This document shows, one piece after another, positions 31,101-38,130 of a stretch of DNA of 64,000 bases. The DNA is from Dokdonella sp. (GTDB taxonomy: Bacteria; Pseudomonadota; Gammaproteobacteria; Xanthomonadales; Rhodanobacteraceae), in NCBI GenBank assembly GCA_019634795.1, contig JAHCAR010000002.1, positions 124,001 to 188,000 of the forward strand, read 5' to 3'. The notes under the pieces are model-generated. The model was not told where the DNA came from. It made no database searches and worked only from the letters and a program-made list of their open reading frames with translations. The position numbers and the translations under genes are program-made. Position 1 is the first letter of the stretch; each line of letters starts with the position of its first letter.

Positions 31101-31551
31101 TGAGGCTCTGCCGGTCCTCGCCTTCGATGCGTCGCGAGACGCCGCCGGCACGCGGATTGTTCGGCATCAGCACGAGGTAGCGGCCGGCCAGGCTGATGAA
31201 GGTGGTCAGGGCCGCGCCCTTGTTGCCGCGTTCTTCCTTGTCGACCTGGACGACGATGGTCTGGCCTTCCTTGATCAGCTCGCGGATGCCGGCCTTGTTC
31301 GGATCGACGCCTGGCGTGAAGTACTGCCTGGAGATTTCCTTCATCGGCAGGAAGCCGTGGCGCTCTCCGCCGTATTCGACGAAGCAGGCTTCCAGCGAGG
31401 GTTCGACCCGGGTGATGCGGCCGAGATAGATGTTCGACTTCTTCTGTTCGCGGGAGGGGATCTCGACGTCGAGATCGAACAGGGTCTGGCCATCCACGAT
31501 AGCCACGCGCAACTCTTCACGCTGAGTTGCGTTGATCAACATGCGCTTCAT
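28138..31551 (-). CDS. rne: Ribonuclease E with a long PAQTSA repeat tract
   Basis: RNase E is the essential endonuclease that starts mRNA decay, matures rRNA and tRNA, and scaffolds the degradosome. The 1137-residue protein has the S1 domain ([22 protein letters not shown]), the DNase-I-like catalytic region with [14 protein letters not shown] and [14 protein letters not shown], and the zinc-link CPRC near residue 400. The scaffold half begins after about residue 480 with a probable membrane-targeting helix ([10 protein letters not shown], near 555). Arg-rich RNA-binding stretches follow ([30 protein letters not shown]). Residues 806-1014 are a Pro/Ala/Gln/Thr/Ser hexapeptide repeat that I have not seen in this protein. 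The start at 31551 has an AAGGA site. rluC is divergent, as in E. coli. Confidence 0.96.
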   Translation of the reverse strand: MKRMLINATQREELRVAIVDGQTLFDLDVEIPSREQKKSNIYLGRITRVEPSLEACFVEYGGERHGFLPMKEISRQYFTPGVDPNKAGIRELIKEGQTIVVQVDKEERGNKGAALTTFISLAGRYLVLMPNNPRAGGVSRRIEGEDRQSLKDTMDELQLPDEMGLIIRTAGMGRDAEELQWDLDYLLQLWKAIAEAATSRPAPFLIYQESKLIIRALRDYLRNDIGEILIDHEELYNDAREFVQQVMPNNLRKLKLYQDTVPLFSRFQIETQIENAFERTVRLPAGGSIVIDQTEALTAIDINSSKATKGSDIEETAFHTNLEAAAEIARQLRIRDAGGLIVIDFIDMDSPRHQREVEDKLKDAMRVDRARVQIGRISRFGLLELSRQRLRPSLGEATQIVCPRCDGHGRIRSVESLSLSALRLVEEHAMKENTGQVLVQAPPAVANFLVNEKRRQLSEIEQRQEVQLIVVADDKLETPHLHIERIRAADVGEDTKPSYQRLTPVESTPLPQLAQPGDEPEQPAVSRVVPASPAPVKTEVVVEPEAEKPAPASGGFMAWLGRLFGAGPAAKTAAPATRQGGSQGGREQRESRDARSGGQRPQSQARGSRGDSARKEGGRGESRDGRKSQQQKSQRGDSAQRTPRDGRKPQPAAAAQPARPKPAAKAEQAVAAPTDSVAEEKKLQGAGTSGVATDTTPSTADSSGSSSKRRRGRRGGRRRRKGDADSDSAASAVAGVAEARVAHEEFDDEDADHRNTGNRNRGGRSRKDAAQGGDRSAAQTSDADDATSGTTRQASPSTELKPASNEAAPAQTSAPAQTSAPAQTSAPAQTSAPAQTSAPAQTSAPAQTSAPAQTSAPAQTSAPAQTSAPAQTSAPAQTSAPAQTSAPAQTSAPAQTSAPAQTAAPAQTPAPAQTPAPAQTSAPAQTSAPAQTSAPAQTSAPAQTSAPAQTPAPAQTPAPAQTSAPAQTSAPAQTSAPAQTSAPAQTPAPAQTSAPAQTPAPAQTSAPAQTPAPARTPAPEQTLAPMQTAAPVRAPAPAPVSAAASTPEPKPATQPARAQGPAPVQDLFSVPSGASRSRSELPITAPSPILAMQPQVAAEVAKSFATSPEAGTSTAPAEKTVKQPVKENAEKSPADES
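28511..29134 (-). repeat. 18-bp tandem repeat, 34 units, inside rne
   Basis: The word GTCTG recurs exactly every 18 bp from 28523 to 29117, 34 times without interruption. Each unit encodes APAQT plus S, P or A. Units differ mainly at GGAGCC versus GGGGCC and GCG versus CCG-type positions, and like variants are grouped in runs (for example around 28890-28985 and 29060-29140). That is the pattern expected from slippage or unequal exchange. Degenerate copies continue on the low-coordinate side. Confidence 0.95.
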
Positions 31552-32093
31552 TGTAGTGATTCCTTCGCAGGCTCTCGAACCGCTGCCGCGCGTGAACGCG
31601 CTGCCCGGAGGCTTCGCGCCGCGCGATCCGACTGGACCGGAGTACCGGCCGCGGGAGCGCCTGATCTTGTTAAATTGCCGACGCTTTCCGGGCGCCAGCG
31701 CTCATTTGGTGCATGCGATTCCGGCGACCCTTTGCCACCGCAAAGGCGACAAGCAATCTCCGATTCGAACCGTTACGATGTCCGGGCTTTTCGAACCTGC
31801 ATACCCCTCAACCTGAGATCGGGCACCAGGGCACGGACGGACGTGACGGACGAATGCGCCTAGATAATGTCTCCGGCTCTCGGAATCGAGGGCCGGATGA
31901 CGGCGCGATACGCCGACGCAGTGTAGCAGTCGACTCCGGATTTATTCAATGAAGACACGCACTTCGGGCAACTTTGCAGAAGCCGTCTTGGCTGGCTCCG
32001 ATCTCTGGGGCAGGGCCGGATTGGCGCCGTTCAGGCCGTTCGGGATGGCTGTCCGGGGCCATTCGCGCGGCTCCCGCGTGGCGGAGTCCGCCC
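31552..32093. other. Divergent rne / rluC control region
   Basis: 542 bp between the divergent rne and rluC starts. It holds the rne ribosome site (AAGGA, minus strand, about 31562-31567) and the rluC ribosome site (GGAG, about 32083-32086). In E. coli the long rne leader folds and mediates autoregulation by RNase E; the same is possible here, but I did not identify the E. coli hairpins. No gene is convincing in this stretch. Confidence 0.5.
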
Positions 32094-33023
32094 ATGCGAC
32101 CTGAGGTGCAACTCGTCAAGGTTGACGAGGACCGTGACGGGCAGCGTATCGACAACTTCCTTTCCGGACGCCTGAAAGGGGTGCCGCGCAGCCTTGTCTA
32201 CCGGATCCTGCGCACCGGGGAAGTCCGCGTCAACGGGCGCCGGGCCAAACCCGATACGCGCCTCAGCGCGGGTGACGAAGTCCGCATTCCGCCGGTTCGC
32301 GTGGCTGAGCGCGGGGAGCCCGAACGGCCGGCCAGCGGACAGATGAACCGGATCGAAGAGGCGATCGTCCACGAGGACCGCGAGTTCCTGGTCCTCGACA
32401 AGCCCAGTGGCGTGGCCAGCCATGGCGGTAGCGGAATCAGCTTCGGCGCGATCGAACTGCTGCGCGCATCGCGACCCAGGGACAGCCTGGAACTGGTCCA
32501 TCGACTCGATCGCGATACCTCCGGCGTGCTCGTGTTCGCACGCAAACGTTCGGCCCTGACCGCGCTGCAGGCGGTCATCCGCGAGGGTCGGGCGACCAAG
32601 CATTACCTGGCCCTGCTGCATGGGCGCCTGGAGCAGGCCCGCATCACCGTCGACCAGCCCTTGCGCAAATCGATCCTGCAGGGCGGCGAACGCATGGTTC
32701 GCGTCGATCCGTCGGGCAAGCCGTCGGTCTCGCACCTGATCCGTCTCGAGTCGTTTGCCGATGCCACGTTTTGCGAGGTCGCCATCGAAACCGGTCGAAC
32801 GCATCAGATTCGCGTGCATGCCGCCCATGTCGGCCATGCGGTCGCCGGTGACGAGAAATACGGCGAACGCGCATTCAACCAGGCCATGCGCAAACATGGC
32901 CTGAAACGTCTGTTCCTGCACGCGGCGCGCTTCGAATTCGAAATCGGCGAGCGGCGCTACGCGTTCAGCGCGCCGTTGCCGCCGGAGTTGCGAAAGGTGC
33001 TCGATTCGCTGGACCCATCCTGA
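32094..33023 (+). CDS. rluC: 23S rRNA pseudouridine synthase RluC
   Basis: RluC converts uridines 955, 2504 and 2580 of 23S rRNA to pseudouridine. The 309-residue protein has an N-terminal S4 RNA-binding domain (GQRIDNFLSGRLKGVPRSLV) and the catalytic RluA-type domain with LVHRLDRDTSGVLVFARK, which includes the catalytic Asp, and IETGRTHQIRVHAAHVGH. The start at 32094 (MRPEVQLVKVDED) has a GGAG site 8 nt upstream. It is divergent from rne, the same neighbourhood as in E. coli, and converges on a CPBP-family gene. Confidence 0.94.
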   Translation: MRPEVQLVKVDEDRDGQRIDNFLSGRLKGVPRSLVYRILRTGEVRVNGRRAKPDTRLSAGDEVRIPPVRVAERGEPERPASGQMNRIEEAIVHEDREFLVLDKPSGVASHGGSGISFGAIELLRASRPRDSLELVHRLDRDTSGVLVFARKRSALTALQAVIREGRATKHYLALLHGRLEQARITVDQPLRKSILQGGERMVRVDPSGKPSVSHLIRLESFADATFCEVAIETGRTHQIRVHAAHVGHAVAGDEKYGERAFNQAMRKHGLKRLFLHAARFEFEIGERRYAFSAPLPPELRKVLDSLDPS

Positions 33024-33075
33024 TCCGGCTGCAGGCCGCTACCCGGCGTCGACAGACGCGCTGGCGAAGGCAGGA

Positions 33076-34671
33076 TCAGGAACCCCCGAGCAGGAAGAAT
33101 CGCGCGCTGACTTCGGCCGAGTGCAACCATTCCCTCGGCAGGGACTGGGTCAGCAGCAATCCGCAGGCGGCATGCGCGACCATGTTGGCCAGCAGGGCAC
33201 GATGGCGCTGCCAGTTCCAGACCCAGATCAGCCCGGCAACGAAGGTCAGCTGCATGAGCATCGCGTTGGGTGCGTGCAACAGGCTGAAGACCAGCGCTGC
33301 ACCGAGCAGCCCCCAGGCGGGGGAGCCGAGCACGCGCTCGAATCGTTCGGCGACGATCACGCAGATCAGAAATTGCTGGATCGCGGCCCAGGCGGCGTAA
33401 TGCAGGATTCGCGATGGCTGTGGCAGCTGCCCGGGCAGTTTGCCGTCGGTCATGTAGAGGACGACGCCAAGGGTCAGGGCAAACGAGCCGAGGGCCACCC
33501 ACCAGCCCCGCTTGAGCGTTCGCGCCGAGGGTTGTGCCGGCGCGCCACCGAACAGCAGGCTCAGGGCAAACAGCAGGGTGATCGCACAGGCGGCCAGGTG
33601 CAATGGATCGATGTCGTCGCCGATGAAGCCGCCGACGACCAGGCCCAGCGGCACGGCCGTGACACCGATCAATTCGAGCAGTGCACGCAGGCGATAGTCG
33701 AGTGGCGGGCGCAGCCTGAGCACGAGCAGCAGCACGGTATAGATGCCGAGTAGGGTCGCGGGCAGCGCGACGGACGCGCGCTTGTCAGGCGTTGCCTTCC
33801 AGAGTCGCGCCTGAGCGGCGACGCGCGCGAAGTCGCCGCTGGCGACGATTACGGCATCCGGCATTGCGGCGACGATCTTGTCGCGCGCGACGAGAATCTG
33901 TTCGACGCGTCCCTCGAAAGGCAACTGCAGGACTGGCCAGGAGTCATGGCGACTGTTCAGCGCGACGCGTGCCAGGGCGCGATCGAAGGCGTGCGACTCG
34001 CGCGGCGAAGGCAGCAGCGGAAGCTCGAGCTGCTCGAGTGCTTCGACCGTGATCGGCGAGGCCGGCCTGGCCTCGACTTCGAGCAGGGTCAGGCGCGCAG
34101 GCGACGGCAGTTCCACGCGCAAGCGCAGCATCGCTGCCCGCGTCGGCGCCGCGGCCGGTTTGCCTTCACAGGCCCAGCCGAGACGATCGAGCGGCATGCT
34201 GATGCGGGACTCGGCGGCGCCGAAAGCCGTGCCCGTGCTGATGCAGAGCGGCCCGTCGAGGTTCTCGCGGGCGAGGAACGACAGCGTGCCCGGCTGCTCG
34301 GCATCGAGTCCGATCTCGAACTCGGAGAACCGGTCCAGGTCGATTGCGCCGGCGATGACGAGGCCGATATCGACCGGTTGCCCGGACGAGCGTACGCGAA
34401 AGCCGTTCGCCACGAATGCGGCGTCGTCCGATCCGAACGCGCGTGCGGCGACGATGTCGGCAGGCAGCCGTGGCGACCAGTGATGCGGCGTTCCAGCATG
34501 GACCAGCGCGCCGAGGGTTGCCGCGGCGGTCTCATCAAGATGACGGCGAAGCTGGAACCGGGGCAGTTGCACGAGCACGACCACGGCGATTACCGCCGTG
34601 GTCAGGAATACGGCGGCATGCGCGAGCTTGCGTGCGGCCGAAGTGCCGCTGTCGCGCTCAATGCTGGCCAA
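33076..34671 (-). CDS. CPBP-family membrane protein with altered catalytic motif
   Basis: A 531-residue protein: one N-terminal membrane segment (about residues 15-35), a large soluble, probably periplasmic part (to about 290), then about eight membrane helices. The C-terminal part resembles CPBP/Abi glutamic intramembrane proteases: AAIQQFLICVIVAERF sits where the EExxxR motif should be, then FSLLHAPNAM (second motif, histidine) and LLANMVAHA (third motif). The paired glutamates are replaced by QQ, so proteolysis is doubtful. The start is a TTG at 34671, overlapping the phhB stop by 14 bp, so coupling to phhB is likely. Its function is unknown. Confidence 0.72.
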   Translation of the reverse strand: MASIERDSGTSAARKLAHAAVFLTTAVIAVVVLVQLPRFQLRRHLDETAAATLGALVHAGTPHHWSPRLPADIVAARAFGSDDAAFVANGFRVRSSGQPVDIGLVIAGAIDLDRFSEFEIGLDAEQPGTLSFLARENLDGPLCISTGTAFGAAESRISMPLDRLGWACEGKPAAAPTRAAMLRLRVELPSPARLTLLEVEARPASPITVEALEQLELPLLPSPRESHAFDRALARVALNSRHDSWPVLQLPFEGRVEQILVARDKIVAAMPDAVIVASGDFARVAAQARLWKATPDKRASVALPATLLGIYTVLLLVLRLRPPLDYRLRALLELIGVTAVPLGLVVGGFIGDDIDPLHLAACAITLLFALSLLFGGAPAQPSARTLKRGWWVALGSFALTLGVVLYMTDGKLPGQLPQPSRILHYAAWAAIQQFLICVIVAERFERVLGSPAWGLLGAALVFSLLHAPNAMLMQLTFVAGLIWVWNWQRHRALLANMVAHAACGLLLTQSLPREWLHSAEVSARFFLLGGS

Positions 34672-35002
34672 GGAGGCTCTCTACCCGGGCCGCACAGATG
34701 AAATCGTTGAGGGAAAGCCCGCCGACATCGTGGGTCGAGTAGTGCAGCTCGCAACTCGGATAGCTGACCTTGAAGTCCGGATGATGGTCCTCGACATGGG
34801 CAATCCAGGCGACCGCATTGACGAAGGCCATGGTGCGGTGGAAGTCATCGAAGCGATAGGTCTTGTCGATGCCCTTGCCGTCGGCGCTGAGGATCCAGCC
34901 GGGCAGATGGGCGAGATAGCGCTCTACTTCGGCAGCCGCCAATGCATGCTCCTCGCCTTTGCGTGGCGTGCAGTGGGCGCTGGCCAGTTCATCGGGTTTC
35001 AT
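34658..35002 (-). CDS. phhB: 4a-hydroxytetrahydrobiopterin dehydratase (PCD/DCoH)
   Basis: A 114-residue pterin-4a-carbinolamine dehydratase that regenerates the tetrahydropterin cofactor of phenylalanine hydroxylase; members also act in folate metabolism. The active-site pattern is visible: KTYRFDDFHRTMAFVNAVAWIAHVEDHHPDFKVSY broken by its conserved histidines, with the HVEDHHPD core, and HDVGGLSLNDFICA at the C-terminus. The start is the ATG at 35002. A phenylalanine hydroxylase gene is not in the window. It overlaps the CPBP-family gene downstream. Confidence 0.92.
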   Translation of the reverse strand: MKPDELASAHCTPRKGEEHALAAAEVERYLAHLPGWILSADGKGIDKTYRFDDFHRTMAFVNAVAWIAHVEDHHPDFKVSYPSCELHYSTHDVGGLSLNDFICAARVESLLGQH

Positions 35003-35073
35003 GCGGCACTCCGGGGCGACGATGGGACTGCCAAGTATAAGTGCGGATGCACGAAACACGATTGAGGACTAGA

Positions 35074-35697
35074 ATGGTGCTGATTAAACCGGACGGCAAG
35101 GCCATGATCGAGTTGAGTGAATCCGCCGCGGAACATTTCCGCGCCCTGATCGAAAGCCAGAATTCCCCTGGCCTCGGCATACGCCTGCGCGCGATTGCGC
35201 CCGGAACGCCGCAGGGCGACTGCCAGCTCGAGTTCTGCGAACCGGCGGATCTGTCCGGAGACGAGTGGGAGATCGAGTGCAGCGGCTTCTCGCTGTACGT
35301 CACGGCCGACAGCGCGCAGTTCCTCGACGGCGCCAACATCGATTTTGCGCGCGACGCGACCGGTGGCCAGCTCTCGATCAAGGCCCCGAAACTTCGCGGC
35401 GCGCCACCGGACGAGAACGCCAGCGTGGTCGAACGCGTGCGCTACCTGATCGACGCCGAGATCAATCCGCAGTTGGCTTCGCACGGCGGCCGCGTGAGCC
35501 TGCGCGAGATCACCGCCGATGGCATCGTCGTTTTGCAGTTCGGCGGTGGCTGCCACGGTTGCGGCATGGTCGACGTGACCCTGCGCAACGGCATCGAAAA
35601 AACGCTTTCCGAGAAGATTCCCGAGGTGACCGGCGTGCGCGATGTCACCGATCACGAAAAGGGCCAGAAACCCTATTACGAACGCAAGGCGGTCTGA
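35074..35697 (+). CDS. nfuA: Fe/S biogenesis protein NfuA
   Basis: NfuA carries a [4Fe-4S] cluster to target enzymes, including under oxidative stress or iron limitation. The 207-residue protein has the N-terminal degenerate A-type domain (ELSESAAEHFRALIESQ) and the C-terminal Nfu domain with INPQLASHGGRVSLREI and the cluster ligands in GGGCHGCGMVDVTL (CxxC). A GAGGA ribosome site 7 nt upstream supports the ATG at 35074; an internal ATG at 35104 matches the E. coli start. A strong bidirectional terminator follows. Confidence 0.95.
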   Translation: MVLIKPDGKAMIELSESAAEHFRALIESQNSPGLGIRLRAIAPGTPQGDCQLEFCEPADLSGDEWEIECSGFSLYVTADSAQFLDGANIDFARDATGGQLSIKAPKLRGAPPDENASVVERVRYLIDAEINPQLASHGGRVSLREITADGIVVLQFGGGCHGCGMVDVTLRNGIEKTLSEKIPEVTGVRDVTDHEKGQKPYYERKAV

Positions 35698-35703
35698 ACG
35701 ACG

Positions 35704-35734
35704 AAAAAAATCCCGGGCTGGCCGGGATTTTTTT
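35704..35734. terminator. Bidirectional intrinsic terminator after nfuA
   Basis: Seven A, TCCCGG (35711-35716), loop GCTGG, CCGGGA (35722-35727), then seven T. It ends nfuA transcripts on the plus strand and the cytochrome transcripts on the minus strand. Confidence 0.92.
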
Positions 35735-35769
35735 CAATCGTGACTCGCGATTTGCTGCAGTGGATGCCG

Positions 35770-36123
35770 TTATTTCGGCTCCATGTGCCCGTGCAGGTCG
35801 TCGAGCTTGCCGGGCATGGCCGAAAAGTACGCGGCCAGGTCGAGGATGTCCTGGTCCGAAAGCTTCTCGACGTAAACCGCCATGATCGGATTGACGCGGC
35901 CGCCGTCACGGTATTCGTGCAGGGCGCGGGCAAGGTAGTCGGCATACTGGCCGGCAAGGCGCGGATAGATCGGCGCGGTCGAGTTGCCATCGGCGCCGTG
36001 GCAGGCCTGACATGGCTGGGCCAGGGCCTTGCCTGCAGCGGCATTGCCGGGCGTGCCGGCGAGGGCAGCGGTCGAGAGCGAGGTCAGGGCGAGCAGGGCG
36101 AGGGAAGCGAAAGGCTTGATCAT
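35770..36123 (-). CDS. Small periplasmic cytochrome c (second of a pair)
   Basis: A 117-residue class I c-type cytochrome with a Sec signal peptide (MIKPFASLALLALTSLSTAA) and one haem site CQACH near residue 40. A downstream methionine in the NPIMAVYVEKLS region is a likely sixth ligand. AGGA 6 nt before the ATG at 36123 supports this start; a GTG at 36150 overlapping the preceding stop is an alternative. It should carry electrons in the periplasm. The pair with the next gene suggests partner or duplicated cytochromes; the oxidase or reductase they serve is not in the window. Confidence 0.88.
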   Translation of the reverse strand: MIKPFASLALLALTSLSTAALAGTPGNAAAGKALAQPCQACHGADGNSTAPIYPRLAGQYADYLARALHEYRDGGRVNPIMAVYVEKLSDQDILDLAAYFSAMPGKLDDLHGHMEPK

Positions 36124-36146
36124 GGAAATCCTGTTCATCACTCGAC

Positions 36147-36473
36147 TCACTCCGCGCTATTGATGCTGGAAAGGAAGGCGGCGATATCACGGATATCGGC
36201 ATCGCTCATGCTCTCGCCCTGGGCGCGCATGGTCGGGTGGTTGCGCGCGCCATTCTTGTACTCGGTCAATGCGGCGACGATGTAGTCGTAGTTTTGACCG
36301 CCGATGCGCGGCACATGGTAATTCGGGTAGGCATTCTTCCAGCCGGTGATGCCGTGGCAGCCGGTGCAGGTATAGGCCTTGAGGCGGCCTTCGACGGGAT
36401 CGCCCTTGGTCTCCTGGGCAAAAACCAGGCTGGCGGGCAACAGGGCAAGGACGAACAGCAGCGCTCGGGTCAT
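36147..36473 (-). CDS. Small periplasmic cytochrome c (first of a pair)
   Basis: A 108-residue class I cytochrome c with a signal peptide (MTRALLFVLALLPASLVFA) and a single haem motif CTGCH near residue 38. HPTMRAQGESMSD further on supplies candidate methionine ligands. It has the same layout as the next gene (a CxxCH, GGQ/AGQ plus tyrosines, then SD.DI.D.AA), so the two look like an ancient tandem duplication. Its stop overlaps the alternative start of the downstream gene (GTGA), consistent with co-translation. Confidence 0.88.
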   Translation of the reverse strand: MTRALLFVLALLPASLVFAQETKGDPVEGRLKAYTCTGCHGITGWKNAYPNYHVPRIGGQNYDYIVAALTEYKNGARNHPTMRAQGESMSDADIRDIAAFLSSINSAE

Positions 36474-36892
36474 CTCGAAGGTTCCGGATCCGGCTGAGTG
36501 GGAAAAGGGGGTCAGTGGCAAGCCCCGGAGTATAGCGAGTTGCCGCGTCGAGGTCAGCGGTCACTCCTGCGGCGCAGCGGCGCACACCGGTCAGGCCAGC
36601 GGCGCGCGATGGCGACGTCGATGCGGATCCGACGGGCCACGGCCGGCGCCGGCGACAGGAGATCGGCGGCCGGACTGCGGGCGCGTGACTATTGGCTCAA
36701 GACAGGCACCGACAGGCTGCGTAGGCTGCGCGGACAGAATGGCGGAAGGCTGCCGGGGTCCGGTGGGGGCGACGGCTGCCGTATCGAACTTGCAGCGCTC
36801 ATTCCTGTGTGCCGCCCTGTGCGAGGCAACCAGACGCGTTCCCGACGTATCCATGACTGCACGGCCTGAGGCCAGGGGCTTGCCGTCCTATA
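36474..36892. other. Intergenic region upstream of cytochromes and RND operon
   Basis: About 420 bp between the divergent cytochrome pair and the efflux operon. Frames present here do not look like genes: arginine-rich composition, no family resemblance and no ribosome site. Promoters for both sides must lie here; the only one I can point to is for the efflux operon at the right end. Confidence 0.5.
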
Positions 36893-36914
36893 GTGTTATG
36901 GTCTAGTATAACAC
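36880..36914 (+). promoter_or_regulatory. Promoter with overlapping palindromic operator for the RND operon
   Basis: TTGCCG (36880-36885), 18 nt, TAGTAT (36904-36909) fits a sigma-70 promoter. A perfect 7-bp inverted repeat, GTGTTAT (36893-36899) and ATAACAC (36908-36914), lies across the -10 region, where a repressor would block polymerase. TetR- or MarR-type regulators of efflux pumps often bind such sites. The regulator gene is not adjacent. Confidence 0.5.
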
Positions 36915-36936
36915 CATGTCAATTAGAGGCTGCGTA

Positions 36937-38130
36937 ATGCGCTCATTTCCCAGCGGTTTTCGGCTGCGCTTCCCGGCGCATCTATTCCTTGGTCTGGCAA
37001 TACTGACCCAGATGGCCTCCTGCGGCGGTGATCACGGCGGGGCCAAGGCCGAAGAAGCGGCTGCCGACACCTCGGTACCGGTGGAAGCGGTGCCGGTTTC
37101 GCGTCGCTCGATCAGTGCCAGCTATTCCGGCACGGCCACGCTCGAGCCCGAGAGCGAAGCGCAGGTCGCGGCCAAGGTCAGTGGCGTCCTGCTCAAGCTG
37201 CTGGTCGAGGAGGGCGACCAGGTCAAGGCCGGGCAGGTGCTGGCCAAGCTCGATGACGAGAATCCGCGGCTCAACGTGGCCAAGGCGCAAGCGACCCTGC
37301 GCAAGCTCGAAAACGACTACCGCCGATCGAGCGAGATGTTCGAGCGCAAGCTGCTCAGCGTCGAACAGAACGACAAGATCCGTTACGACCTCGAAACCCA
37401 GCGCGCGACCTACGACCTCGCCCGCCTCGAGCTTTCCTACACAGATATCGTGGCCCCGATCAGCGGCGTCATTTCGCGCCGCCTGGTCAAGGTCGGCAAC
37501 TTCATCCAGGTCAACCAGGCGCTGTTCCAGATCGACAATTTCGATCCGTTGCTGGCCGTGCTCAATGTGCCGGAGCGCGAACTGAACACGCTGCGTGCGG
37601 GCCAGCTCGTCAACATGCGCGTCGATTCGATTCCCGACCATGTGTTCGAGGGGCGCATCCAGCGCATCAGTCCGGTGGTCGATTCGACGACCGGCACGTT
37701 CCGCGTGACCTGCGAATTCCGTGACGCCTCGGGGCGCCTGAAGTCCGGCATGTTCGGACGCCTCGAGATCGTCTATGCCAAGCATGACGACGTGCTGACC
37801 ATTCCGCGCGCCGCCCTGATCGAGGAAGACGGCGAAACCGCTGTGTTCCAGGTCGTGGCCGGCTCGAGTTTGAGCGCCGAGGACAAGGAAAAGCTGATCA
37901 AGGCGAAGCAGGATGAGAAGAAGGATGACGCGAAGAAGGCCGAGCCCGGCAAGGACAAGCCGCCATTGCCGGCGTTCGTCGCCAAGCGTCGCCTGATCAA
38001 GGTCGGCTACGGCGATTCCGGCTTCGTGGAGATCCTCGACGGGCTCGAAGAAGGCGATCGCGTCGTCACCCTCGGCCGCTCGGCCGTGCGTGACGGCACC
38101 GCGGTGCAGGTGCTGGAGGGCGTGCAGTGA
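36937..38130 (+). CDS. RND efflux periplasmic adaptor (membrane fusion protein)
   Basis: A 397-residue adaptor that would link the inner-membrane RND pumps to an outer-membrane channel. The N-terminus has a signal peptide with a possible lipobox (TQMASC, Cys29). The lipoyl halves are visible (GVLLKLLVEEGDQVKAGQVL and IVAPISGVISRRLVKVGNFI), with a short alpha-hairpin between, then the beta-barrel (VNMRVDSIPDHVFEGRI) and a C-terminal membrane-proximal domain. A charged Lys/Asp/Glu insertion at about 315-350 is unusual. The ATG at 36937 has an AGAGG site; an ATG at 36916 would begin inside the operator. Its stop overlaps the GTG of the permease gene. Confidence 0.9.
   Translation: MRSFPSGFRLRFPAHLFLGLAILTQMASCGGDHGGAKAEEAAADTSVPVEAVPVSRRSISASYSGTATLEPESEAQVAAKVSGVLLKLLVEEGDQVKAGQVLAKLDDENPRLNVAKAQATLRKLENDYRRSSEMFERKLLSVEQNDKIRYDLETQRATYDLARLELSYTDIVAPISGVISRRLVKVGNFIQVNQALFQIDNFDPLLAVLNVPERELNTLRAGQLVNMRVDSIPDHVFEGRIQRISPVVDSTTGTFRVTCEFRDASGRLKSGMFGRLEIVYAKHDDVLTIPRAALIEEDGETAVFQVVAGSSLSAEDKEKLIKAKQDEKKDDAKKAEPGKDKPPLPAFVAKRRLIKVGYGDSGFVEILDGLEEGDRVVTLGRSAVRDGTAVQVLEGVQ

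Noticed and set aside
36379-36906. Plus-strand frames between the cytochromes and the RND operon
   Set aside because: Arginine-rich, with no ribosome site and no family resemblance, and they overlap the cytochrome gene and the efflux promoter.
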